From Bacteroidales bacterium UBA3630 (GTDB lineage: Bacteria; Bacteroidota; Bacteroidia; Bacteroidales; P3): a DNA stretch of 48,557 bases. A model generated the notes under the pieces. It made no database searches, was not told where the DNA came from, and was given only the letters and a program-made list of their open reading frames with translations. Positions 40,013 to 47,617 of this stretch are shown here, in pieces (within the stretch, counting starts at the first letter, position 1; every line of letters begins with the position of its first letter). A program made the position numbers and the translations under genes. The stretch lies in contig DFLB01000043.1 in NCBI GenBank assembly GCA_002373995.1, forward strand, positions 18,115-66,671. Direction: 5' to 3'.

Positions 40013-41119
40013 ATGAAAGCGATAGTTAGCGGTGGTGGCAGCGGAGGCCACATATTTCCGGCGGTGGCCATAGCCAACGCCATCAAGAAGCGGTGGCCGG
40101 AGGCAGAGATACTGTTTGTCGGTGCCGAGGGACGCATGGAGATGGAGAAGGTGCCGGCGGCGGGTTATGCCATCAAGGGTTTGCCGATAGCGGGTTTGCA
40201 GAGGCAGTTGACGCTGCGGAACCTGTGGAAGAACCTGCAGTTGCCATTCCGGATGATGAAGAGCAACCACATGGTGAAGCAGATACTACGCCAGTTTGGT
40301 CCCGACATTGTGGTGGGAGTGGGCGGTTTTGCCTCGGAGCCTACGCTGAAGGCGGCATCGAGGCTGGGATACAAGACGTTGCTTCAGGAGCAGAACTCCT
40401 ATGCGGGCCTGACCAACAAGCTGCTGGCCCGCGACGCGCAGACTATCTGCGTGGCCTACGAGGGTATGGAACGTTTCTTCCCGAAGGAGAAGATAGTCTT
40501 CACGGGCAACCCTGTGCGCGCTGACATAGAGCAGATGTCGTGCTCGCGCGAAGAAGGCTTGGCCCACTTCGGGCTGAAAGACACGCTGCCGACGGTGTTG
40601 GTGGTGGGTGGCAGCCTCGGGGCGAGGAGCATCAATCAGATGATGACGGCCAATCTGCCCGCTTTGCGTGGCAAAGAGGTGCAATATATCTGGCAGACAG
40701 GGCGGTGGGGGTATGAGCAGGCCGTTGAAGCCGTAGAACGCGAGGGTGCTGCCGACACGGTCAAGGTGCACCAGTTCATCCAACGCATGGATCTGGCCTA
40801 CGCTGCGGCGGATGTCGTCATATCGCGAGCGGGAGCCATAGCCATCAGCGAGCTCTGTCTGGTGGGTAAGCCTGTGGTGCTCATTCCCTCGCCCAACGTG
40901 GCAGAAGACCACCAGACCAAGAACGCGATGGCGCTGGTGGACAAGGGAGCCGCCCTGATGGTGGCCGACGCCGAGTGCGGAAGCAAGTGCATCCCGATAG
41001 TGGAGAGTTTGCTGGCCGACAAGGGACGCATGGCAGCCATGAGCAGTGCCATCAAAGGGATGGCGGTGCGCGGTGCGGCGGACAAGATAGTGGACGAAAT
41101 AGAGAAAATTGTGAAATGA
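40013..41119 (+). CDS. murG: UDP-GlcNAc:lipid I N-acetylglucosaminyltransferase
   Basis: A 368-residue GT28 glycosyltransferase, peripheral on the inner membrane, converting lipid I to lipid II. The N-terminal G-loop is SGGGSGGHIFPAVAIA, the second is VGVGGFASEPTLKAA, LQEQNSYAGLTNK binds lipid I, and the C-terminal UDP-GlcNAc part has VVGGSLGARSINQ, ISRAGAIAISEL and PSPNVAEDHQTKNA. All signature blocks are intact and length is normal. Its stop overlaps the murC start by 4 bp. Confidence 0.96.
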   Translation: MKAIVSGGGSGGHIFPAVAIANAIKKRWPEAEILFVGAEGRMEMEKVPAAGYAIKGLPIAGLQRQLTLRNLWKNLQLPFRMMKSNHMVKQILRQFGPDIVVGVGGFASEPTLKAASRLGYKTLLQEQNSYAGLTNKLLARDAQTICVAYEGMERFFPKEKIVFTGNPVRADIEQMSCSREEGLAHFGLKDTLPTVLVVGGSLGARSINQMMTANLPALRGKEVQYIWQTGRWGYEQAVEAVEREGAADTVKVHQFIQRMDLAYAAADVVISRAGAIAISELCLVGKPVVLIPSPNVAEDHQTKNAMALVDKGAALMVADAECGSKCIPIVESLLADKGRMAAMSSAIKGMAVRGAADKIVDEIEKIVK

Positions 41120-42543
41120 GATACTACTTTCTCGGCATAGGAGGCATAGGCATGAGCGCCTTGGCGCGCTACTTTCACCGCAGGGGCGACACGGTGAGCG
41201 GATACGACCGCACGCCCAGCCCGCTGACAGAGGCTCTCGAAGCCGAAGGCATTGCGGTGCACTACGACGACAGGCCGGACGAGCTTCCGGAAGGGATAGA
41301 CATGGTGGTATACACACCTGCCGTGCCGCAGGAACTGCATGAGTTTCAGGCCCTGAGGGAGCGCGGTGTGAGGATGGAGAAACGGTCGCAAGTGCTTGGC
41401 GAACTGACGCGTGGCAAGAAGTGCATCGCCGTTGCCGGCACACATGGCAAGACGTCCACTACCGCCATGATAGCCCACTTGCTGAGCAAGGCACCATGCG
41501 GATGCTCGGCTTTCCTGGGCGGCATCAGCAAGAATTTCGACTCCAACCTGCGAGTGGATGACACGAGCGAATATGTTGTGGTGGAAGCTGACGAATACGA
41601 TCGTTCCTTCCTGCAGCTGCACCCCCATGTGGCCGTCATCACGGCGACAGACCCCGACCACCTTGACATCTACGGCGACCATGAGCACATGCTCGAGGCC
41701 TACGCCCAGTTTGCCGCACAGGTGGATGCCGACGGTAAGATATTCCTGAAGGAAGGCGTCTTTACGAAGGCCGATGGAGAGCCGTACCTCGAGTATGGTG
41801 GCCACCATCACGACCACGACCATCACGACCACGACGGCCATGCGGAGCCCCCCACGTTGCATACGCCTCACGCCACATATTCCGCGCGTGGCATCGAGGC
41901 CGACTACTATGCCATCAACGTCCGCACCTACAACGGCAACCTCTTCTTCGACATGCGCACGCCCGAGGGGGTGCTCTACGACCTCGAACTCTGTGGTACG
42001 GCGCTGTTCAACGTAGAGAACGCTGTGGCGGCATCGGCGGTGGCTATGACGTGCGGAGTGGACCAGTTTCAGCTGCGCCACGGCCTGAAGACCTTCGAGG
42101 GCGTGCGTCGCCGCTTTGACTATCGCATCCGCGAGAAAGAGCTGGTCTACATAGACGACTATGCGCACCATCCGCAAGAGATACGCTCCACATTGGAGTC
42201 CATCCGGTACCTCTACCCTGGCAAGCGTGTGGTGGGTATCTTCCAGCCTCACCTCTACAGTCGCACGCGCGATTTGGCCGACCAGTTTGCCGAGGTGTTG
42301 GGTACGCTCGACGAACTCATCATGATGCCTATCTATCCGGCCCGAGAGAAGCCGATACTCGGCGTTACCTCGAGCATGGTGCTGCACAAGATAGACTCGA
42401 TGTCGAAGTACCTATGCACGCCTGACCAGGTGCTGGAACTTGTGCCGGCGTTGTGTCCCGACGTGGTGGTGACGCTCGGAGCCGGTGATATCGACCGCCT
42501 TGTGCCGCGGCTGGAGCAAGTGCTTAGAGAACAGATGTTATGA
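41116..42543 (+). CDS. murC: UDP-MurNAc:L-alanine ligase with a His/Asp-rich insert
   Basis: A 475-residue Mur ligase adding the first amino acid. ATG at 41116 (ATGA overlap with murG) is chosen because the Rossmann start MRYYFLGIGGIGMSALA is there. ATP loop VAGTHGKTSTTAM, VVVEADEYDRSFLQL, TDPDHLDIYGD, FNVENAVAA and the C-terminal DDYAHHPQEI are all intact. Between the central domain and the DYYAINV strand is an unusual insert, HHHDHDHHDHDGH (residues 230-242), which looks like a metal-binding patch and is not part of the family core. It overlaps ftsQ by 4 bp. Confidence 0.96.
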   Translation: MRYYFLGIGGIGMSALARYFHRRGDTVSGYDRTPSPLTEALEAEGIAVHYDDRPDELPEGIDMVVYTPAVPQELHEFQALRERGVRMEKRSQVLGELTRGKKCIAVAGTHGKTSTTAMIAHLLSKAPCGCSAFLGGISKNFDSNLRVDDTSEYVVVEADEYDRSFLQLHPHVAVITATDPDHLDIYGDHEHMLEAYAQFAAQVDADGKIFLKEGVFTKADGEPYLEYGGHHHDHDHHDHDGHAEPPTLHTPHATYSARGIEADYYAINVRTYNGNLFFDMRTPEGVLYDLELCGTALFNVENAVAASAVAMTCGVDQFQLRHGLKTFEGVRRRFDYRIREKELVYIDDYAHHPQEIRSTLESIRYLYPGKRVVGIFQPHLYSRTRDLADQFAEVLGTLDELIMMPIYPAREKPILGVTSSMVLHKIDSMSKYLCTPDQVLELVPALCPDVVVTLGAGDIDRLVPRLEQVLREQML

Positions 42544-43292
42544 AAAGACCATACAAAATACTGCTGATCCTGCTTGGCGCGCTGGCGCTGCTGGTGGTTG
42601 TCGTGGTGGCCAACATCAACCGCTCGCGCTCCACGGTGCGCGGCATAGAGGTGAACATCCGCTACGGCAAGGCGGCTCCGTTGGTCGACGAGCAGACGGT
42701 ACGCGACAGCGTGCTGGCCGCGGTGCCGGCATTGCTGCAACACCGAGTGGGTGATGTGGATAAGAGTGAGGTGGCTGCCGGTGCAGCACGTGTGCCATAC
42801 CTCATGGATGTGAGTGTTGCCACCAGCGTCAGCGGCAAGGTGGTGGTGCGTGCACGTCAAAGACGCCCGATAGCGCGGCTCTATTATGGCGGAGCCGAAC
42901 TCTACTTTGACTCCGAGGGTAGCTTTATGCCTGCCAGCAGGTTGGGGTACAGCAATGTGCTGGTTGCCGGTGGCGACTTTGCGGAACCGCTTCGCACCGA
43001 CAGTCTCAGCGCACAGGTGATAGACCTCATAGCCTTGGCGCGTTACCTTGACAGAGAGAAGCGCTATGGTGAACTGATAGACCAGATATACTCTGAGCGC
43101 GACGGTGACATCATAATGGTGCCCAAACTGGGGGGGCATGTGGTGGAGCTGGGGAGTGTGGACGACCTCGATGCCAAGTTTGCCAATCTGCTGACTTTCT
43201 ATCGCAAAGGGATGCCTCGGGCGGGATGGGACACCTATTCACGGGTGAGTCTCAAATTCAAGGACCAGGTGGTCTGTACAAAAAGGAAATAA
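42540..43292 (+). CDS. ftsQ: Cell division protein FtsQ
   Basis: A 250-residue bitopic membrane protein: short cytoplasmic N-terminus, one transmembrane helix (about 6-21), then a periplasmic POTRA-like part (VRGIEVNIRYGKAAPLVDEQ) and beta domain (VVVRARQRRPIARLYYGGAE, and a late IIMVPKLGGHVVELGSVDDL). Position between murC and ftsA, and topology, identify it. FtsQ joins FtsL to the divisome. It is about the usual length for Bacteroidota. Confidence 0.9.
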   Translation: MKRPYKILLILLGALALLVVVVVANINRSRSTVRGIEVNIRYGKAAPLVDEQTVRDSVLAAVPALLQHRVGDVDKSEVAAGAARVPYLMDVSVATSVSGKVVVRARQRRPIARLYYGGAELYFDSEGSFMPASRLGYSNVLVAGGDFAEPLRTDSLSAQVIDLIALARYLDREKRYGELIDQIYSERDGDIIMVPKLGGHVVELGSVDDLDAKFANLLTFYRKGMPRAGWDTYSRVSLKFKDQVVCTKRK

Positions 43293-43314
43293 ATAATCGC
43301 AAAAATATTACAAT

Positions 43315-44697
43315 ATGGGAACAGAAATCATTGTAGGACTCGACATTGGCACCACTAAGATAGCTTGTTTTGTGGGTGTGCGTGGCGAGAATGACCGAGT
43401 GAAAATCCTGGGCTTCGGCAAGACCGAGTCGTCGGGCGTCGAGCACGGGGTGGTGAAAAACGTGAGGGACACGGCAGATGCCATACGGCGTGCGGTTGAC
43501 GAGGCTTCGGAGCAGGCCAACGTCGATGTCGACGAAGTGTGGGTTGGTATTGCCGGTCAGCACATCAAGTCGCGCCCCTCGCAGGGTAGCGTCATGATAC
43601 CGCCCGAGCATGTCCTCATCGAACAAGAAGATGTGGAGCGGCTGATTGGCGACCAGTACAACACCATGCTTGAGCCAGGCGAGGAGATTATACACGTATT
43701 CCCGCAACAATACTATGTTGACAAGGATGCGTTGAGCCGCGACGTGCCGCCGGTGGGCGTGGCGGGAAAGACCCTTATGGCCGACTTCCACATGGTGACG
43801 GCCAACGTCCAGAACCTGCAATACATCAAGTATGCTGTCGAGCGTGCGGGCCTGAAGATCAAGGGTGTTGTTCTTGAGCCAATAGCCTCGGCCAAAGCTG
43901 TGCTTGACGAGAGCGACCGTGACGCCGGCGTTGCCATGGTTGATATTGGTGGTGGTACCACTGACATTGCCATCTTCCACGATGGCATCATCCGCCACAC
44001 ATCGGTGCTGCCGTTGGCCGGCAACGCCATCACCAACGACATTCGCGAAGGGTGCAATATTCTCAAACGCCAGGCCGAAAGCCTGAAGGTGAAGTTTGGC
44101 TCCTGCTTGGTGCAGGCTGTTTCAGAGAATGATGTCATCAGCATTCCCGGCATACGCAGCCAGCAACCTCGCGAGATCTATGTCAAGACCCTGGCCGGCA
44201 TCATCAATGCCCGCGCCAAGATGATCATGGAGCAGGTTGACTATGAGATAAAGCTCTCGGGATACAGCAAGAAACTCATCGCCGGCGTGGTACTTACCGG
44301 CGGCGGTGCCCAGCTGAAGAATATCAAAGACCTCTGCGAACTGATTACGGCTACCGACTCGCGCATAGGTATCCCCAACGAGCACCTCGAACCTGACAGT
44401 GTCAACTACAACGAGCTGATGCACCCGATGTACGCCACCGGTATCGGCCTGGTGCTCTACGGCCTCGAGCAGACCGAGCAGCACGATGCTCCGGCGACCG
44501 ACGGGCACAAGGCTGGCAAGAAAGGCCATATTGACATCTTTGCCGGCATGGACGACCTGCCGCCAGCCCCGGCCCCGGCTCCCGCCGCCGAAGCCCCACA
44601 GCCCGCACCGCGAGCCAAGAAGCCCAAGGACGACACCTTCAGCAATGCCGTGTCGCGCTTCTTCAACAAGGTCTTCAATGAGGGCATTGACGAGTGA
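43315..44697 (+). CDS. ftsA: Cell division protein FtsA
   Basis: A 460-residue actin-like ATPase that anchors FtsZ to the membrane. IVGLDIGTTKIACFVG is phosphate 1, VDIGGGTTDIAIF is phosphate 2, and VVLTGGGAQLKNI is the adenosine motif; subdomain 1C lies in between (about 83-160). After the core comes a Pro/Ala-rich linker (about 415-438) and a C-terminal amphipathic membrane-targeting helix, SNAVSRFFNKVFNEG. It is followed by a 149-bp gap with a separate promoter for ftsZ. Confidence 0.95.
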   Translation: MGTEIIVGLDIGTTKIACFVGVRGENDRVKILGFGKTESSGVEHGVVKNVRDTADAIRRAVDEASEQANVDVDEVWVGIAGQHIKSRPSQGSVMIPPEHVLIEQEDVERLIGDQYNTMLEPGEEIIHVFPQQYYVDKDALSRDVPPVGVAGKTLMADFHMVTANVQNLQYIKYAVERAGLKIKGVVLEPIASAKAVLDESDRDAGVAMVDIGGGTTDIAIFHDGIIRHTSVLPLAGNAITNDIREGCNILKRQAESLKVKFGSCLVQAVSENDVISIPGIRSQQPREIYVKTLAGIINARAKMIMEQVDYEIKLSGYSKKLIAGVVLTGGGAQLKNIKDLCELITATDSRIGIPNEHLEPDSVNYNELMHPMYATGIGLVLYGLEQTEQHDAPATDGHKAGKKGHIDIFAGMDDLPPAPAPAPAAEAPQPAPRAKKPKDDTFSNAVSRFFNKVFNEGIDE

Positions 44698-44742
44698 AAT
44701 ATCGAAATTCACAGCATGTTGTTGAAAACTAATACATAAACG

Positions 44743-44775
44743 TTGGCTTTATACGCGTATTATTTAGTAATTTTA
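44743..44775 (+). promoter_or_regulatory. Promoter for ftsZ
   Basis: TTGG (44743-44746), 21-base spacer, TAATTTTA (44768-44775). Same boxes and spacing as the mraZ promoter. The leader to the ATG at 44847 is about 65 bases. Confidence 0.65.
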
Positions 44776-44846
44776 TCCTGCCGAATATAGTAGGCTGTAT
44801 TGGTTTAACGACATCTTTATCAATAAGATAGAAATATACAAGCACC

Positions 44847-46505
44847 ATGGAAGATAACGCAAATTCGACTTTCTTTACCTTTGATTCGCCCAAAGGACAG
44901 TCCTCGTACATCAAAGTGATTGGTGTCGGCGGGGGTGGCGGCAATGCCGTGAACCACATGTACGACAAGGGTATTGAAGGTGTAGATTTCATCGTCTGCA
45001 ATACCGACATGAAGGCACTCAACTCGAGTCCCGTACCGAACAAGATTCCGCTCGGCGACCTGGGTTTGGGAGCTGGCAACAAGCCCGAGCGTGCCCGCAA
45101 GGCCGCCATGGACAAGGCCGACGACATCCGCGAGGCCATCAGCCACAACACGCAGATGCTCTTCATCACCGCCGGTATGGGCGGCGGCACGGGCACTGGT
45201 GCGGCACCGGTCATTGCCGAGATAGCCAAGAGCATCGACCTTGAGAACGACGAGAACAAGAAGATCCTCGTCGTGGCCATCGTGACGCGTCCCTTCAGCT
45301 TCGAGGGCAAGCGCCGCCGCGAGCAGGCCGAGGCCGGCATTGAGGAGCTCCGCAAGCATGTAGACTCCATCATCGTCATCAACAACGACAAGCTCCGCTC
45401 CTTTGGCAACATGCGCATCTCGGAGGCCTTCGGGATGGCTGATGATGTGCTGCTGACCGCCGCCAAGGGCATTGCCGAGATCATCACGGAGAGCGCCTAC
45501 GTCAACCGCGACTTCCAGGATGTCAACACCGTCATGGAACACAGCGGCACCGCCCTTATGGGCACCGGCAGCGGCCATGGCGAGAACCGCGCCCATGACG
45601 CTATCGAGGCTGCCACCACCAGTGTGCTGCTCGACGACAGCGACATCAACGGAGCCAAGAATGTGCTCCTGTACTTCTCCTACTCGTCGGAGCACGAGAT
45701 GACTATGGATGAGCAGGCGGAAATCACTGACTATGTGCTCGAAAAGACCAACGGCACCGCCGATATAATCTGGGGTGCCGGCCCCGACGACAGCCTGGGC
45801 GACGAGCTGAAGGTGATACTCATCGCCACCGGTTTCGAGAAGAACAAGAACGTCGCCGAGGAGCCCAAGACCTTTGTGCTGCCTGCCGACGAACCTGCCG
45901 CCACGGTGCAGCCCGTCGTCGAGAGCAAGGCCGACGAAGAGGGCATGGAGCTGATCCACCGCTCCGAGCCTGCTCCCGAGCCTGCCGCCGAAGTCAAGAC
46001 GGCGACAGCTGCCGCAATGACCTTCGAGAGCGTTGCCCCTGCTGCTGCGCCTGCCGAGAAGCACGTCTTTGTGCTTGACGATGACGAGCCCACGCTCGAA
46101 GCCGCGCACAACACTGCCCACACGCATCTCGACGATTTCAAGACCGAGATCGACACCATGGTTGAAGACATTCATCTCGTGGACCGTGCCGAGGCTCCCG
46201 CCGTCGAAGCCGAGGCGCAGAAGACCCCCGTGGCCGAGGCCGTGCGCCAGGCTCCGATCCACAAGAGTGCTTTCGAGAACGACAACGATGTCAACACGGT
46301 GGCCGACCGCATCAAGCACATCCACGAGCTGCTCCGCAACAGCACCAATGGTGCCGACATAGTGCAGAGCATGGCTACCAGCCAGTTCAGCGACGAGATG
46401 CTCTATGAAGGCCGCAGCTCGGCCGTGCGCGAGTCCTCTTCCTCCACCATGCGTTCCGACGGGCGGATGGTGCAGAGCCCCTATTTCCGTGACCAAGCCG
46501 ACTGA
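44847..46505 (+). CDS. ftsZ: Cell division GTPase FtsZ, long C-terminal linker
   Basis: A 552-residue tubulin-like GTPase forming the division ring. IKVIGVGGGGGNAVNHM begins the GTPase domain, AGMGGGTGTGAAPVIA (about 110-125) is the tubulin signature, and NRDFQDVNTVMEHSGTALMG leads into the T7 region. The globular part ends near residue 330. The remaining 220 residues are an Ala/Glu/Pro-rich linker with short acidic helices (HTHLDDFKTEIDTMVEDIHL), longer than in most bacteria. The end, VQSPYFRDQAD, probably acts as the FtsA-binding peptide. Confidence 0.96.
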   Translation: MEDNANSTFFTFDSPKGQSSYIKVIGVGGGGGNAVNHMYDKGIEGVDFIVCNTDMKALNSSPVPNKIPLGDLGLGAGNKPERARKAAMDKADDIREAISHNTQMLFITAGMGGGTGTGAAPVIAEIAKSIDLENDENKKILVVAIVTRPFSFEGKRRREQAEAGIEELRKHVDSIIVINNDKLRSFGNMRISEAFGMADDVLLTAAKGIAEIITESAYVNRDFQDVNTVMEHSGTALMGTGSGHGENRAHDAIEAATTSVLLDDSDINGAKNVLLYFSYSSEHEMTMDEQAEITDYVLEKTNGTADIIWGAGPDDSLGDELKVILIATGFEKNKNVAEEPKTFVLPADEPAATVQPVVESKADEEGMELIHRSEPAPEPAAEVKTATAAAMTFESVAPAAAPAEKHVFVLDDDEPTLEAAHNTAHTHLDDFKTEIDTMVEDIHLVDRAEAPAVEAEAQKTPVAEAVRQAPIHKSAFENDNDVNTVADRIKHIHELLRNSTNGADIVQSMATSQFSDEMLYEGRSSAVRESSSSTMRSDGRMVQSPYFRDQAD

Positions 46506-46516
46506 CCGCCAACGTC

Positions 46517-47410
46517 TTGAATAAGAAACTTGTCGGCACCCTGTGTGCCATCGGTGCGGCCGTCTGTTACGGCACCAACCCGCTGGGAGCATTGAATCTC
46601 TATGCCGAGGGGATGAACACCCCCTCGGTTCTCTTTTACCGCTTCAGCCTGGCATGGGTCGTCATAGCTGTGGTGATGGCAGTCAAGGCCCTTGGCGGCA
46701 AGGAGAGCCTCCGCGTCACGCGGCGCGAGTTTCTCACCCTTAGCGCCCTCGGCGTGCTGTTCATCTTCTCCTCGCTCACGCTCTACCTCAGCTTCCACTA
46801 CATGCCTGCCGGCGTTGCCAGCACCATTCTCTTCACCTATCCCGTCATGACGGCCGTCATCATGACGCTCTTCTTCCGGGAGCGGCTGAGCGCAGCCACG
46901 GTGCTGTCCATCCTCCTCTCGCTTGCCGGCGTGCTGCTGCTCTACTGGGGCGACACCGGCGGCACCCTGAGCGCCACCGGCGTGGTGCTCGTCCTCGTCT
47001 CGGCGCTGACCTATGCCCTCTACATCATCGTGGTGGACAAGTCGCCGCTGCCCATGTCCTCGTTCAAGATCAACTTCTATGTCCTCTTCTACTGCGGCCT
47101 CGGCATGGCGCTCTATGCGCTCCTCTCAGGCCAGGAGCTGATGCTCCCTCCCACGCCCAAGGCGTGGCTCTGGGTTTCGTGGCTGGCGCTGGTGCCCGCC
47201 ATTATGGCGCTGGTGATGATGGTCTACGCTGCCAAATACCTTGGCTCCACGCCCACCGCCATCCTTGGAGCCCTGGAGCCCACCACGGCTGTCGTCATCG
47301 GCGTGGTGCTCTTCCATGAGCCTTTCACCCTCCGCCTCCTTGTAGGCATCGTGCTCATCCTGGCCGCCGTCACCATCATTGTCCTGCACCGCCACCGCGC
47401 CTCCACCTGA
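46517..47410 (+). CDS. EamA-family (DMT superfamily) transporter
   Basis: A 297-residue membrane protein with ten predicted helices in two EamA halves (about 6-140 and 155-292). Typical segments are CAIGAAVCYGTNPLGA, PAGVASTILFTYPVMTAVIM, and ALEPTTAVVIGVVLFHEPFT (second-half signature). Substrates of the family include amino acids, purines and sugars; none can be named here. The start is TTG at 46517, 11 bases after the ftsZ stop; no ATG fits before the first helix, so the TTG start is inferred. It probably reads through from ftsZ. A TGGTCCG array follows the gene. Confidence 0.85.
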   Translation: MNKKLVGTLCAIGAAVCYGTNPLGALNLYAEGMNTPSVLFYRFSLAWVVIAVVMAVKALGGKESLRVTRREFLTLSALGVLFIFSSLTLYLSFHYMPAGVASTILFTYPVMTAVIMTLFFRERLSAATVLSILLSLAGVLLLYWGDTGGTLSATGVVLVLVSALTYALYIIVVDKSPLPMSSFKINFYVLFYCGLGMALYALLSGQELMLPPTPKAWLWVSWLALVPAIMALVMMVYAAKYLGSTPTAILGALEPTTAVVIGVVLFHEPFTLRLLVGIVLILAAVTIIVLHRHRAST

Positions 47411-47445
47411 ATGCCGCGCCGCCACGCCGCCGGCGCACCGCCCTT

Positions 47446-47510
47446 GATCCGGCTTTTATCGGACCACCATCGGACCATTCCCGGACCACCATCGGACCAT
47501 CCCCGGACCA
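47446..47510 (-). repeat. 11-bp tandem array TGGTCCGNNGN, copy 4, ending in hairpin
   Basis: On minus, five TGGTCCG cores at 11-base spacing (plus coordinates of the CGGACCA cores: 47504, 47493, 47482, 47471, 47460). The last core folds with GATCCG (47446-47451) on plus through an 8-base loop, with one G-T pair. It starts 36 bases after the transporter stop and is the only copy in this orientation. Confidence 0.88.
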
Positions 47511-47552
47511 AGACCGGTGTGTCCGCCTTGGATGAGGGGTGCTGTTTTTTAT

Positions 47553-47583
47553 TTTGCCGGTTTCAAAAAAAGTTGTACCTTTG
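47553..47583 (+). promoter_or_regulatory. Bacteroidota consensus promoter for the last gene
   Basis: TTTG (47553-47556), exactly 19 bases, TACCTTTG (47576-47583): the full consensus. The ATG follows about 35 bases later. Confidence 0.82.
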
Positions 47584-47617
47584 CAGCGGAAACAAGCATC
47601 AAACAACCCTAATACGT

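Noticed and set aside
40975..41115. An N-terminal extension of MurC starting at 40975
   Set aside because: It overlaps the end of murG in another frame and lacks homology; the Rossmann start and ATGA overlap support ATG at 41116.
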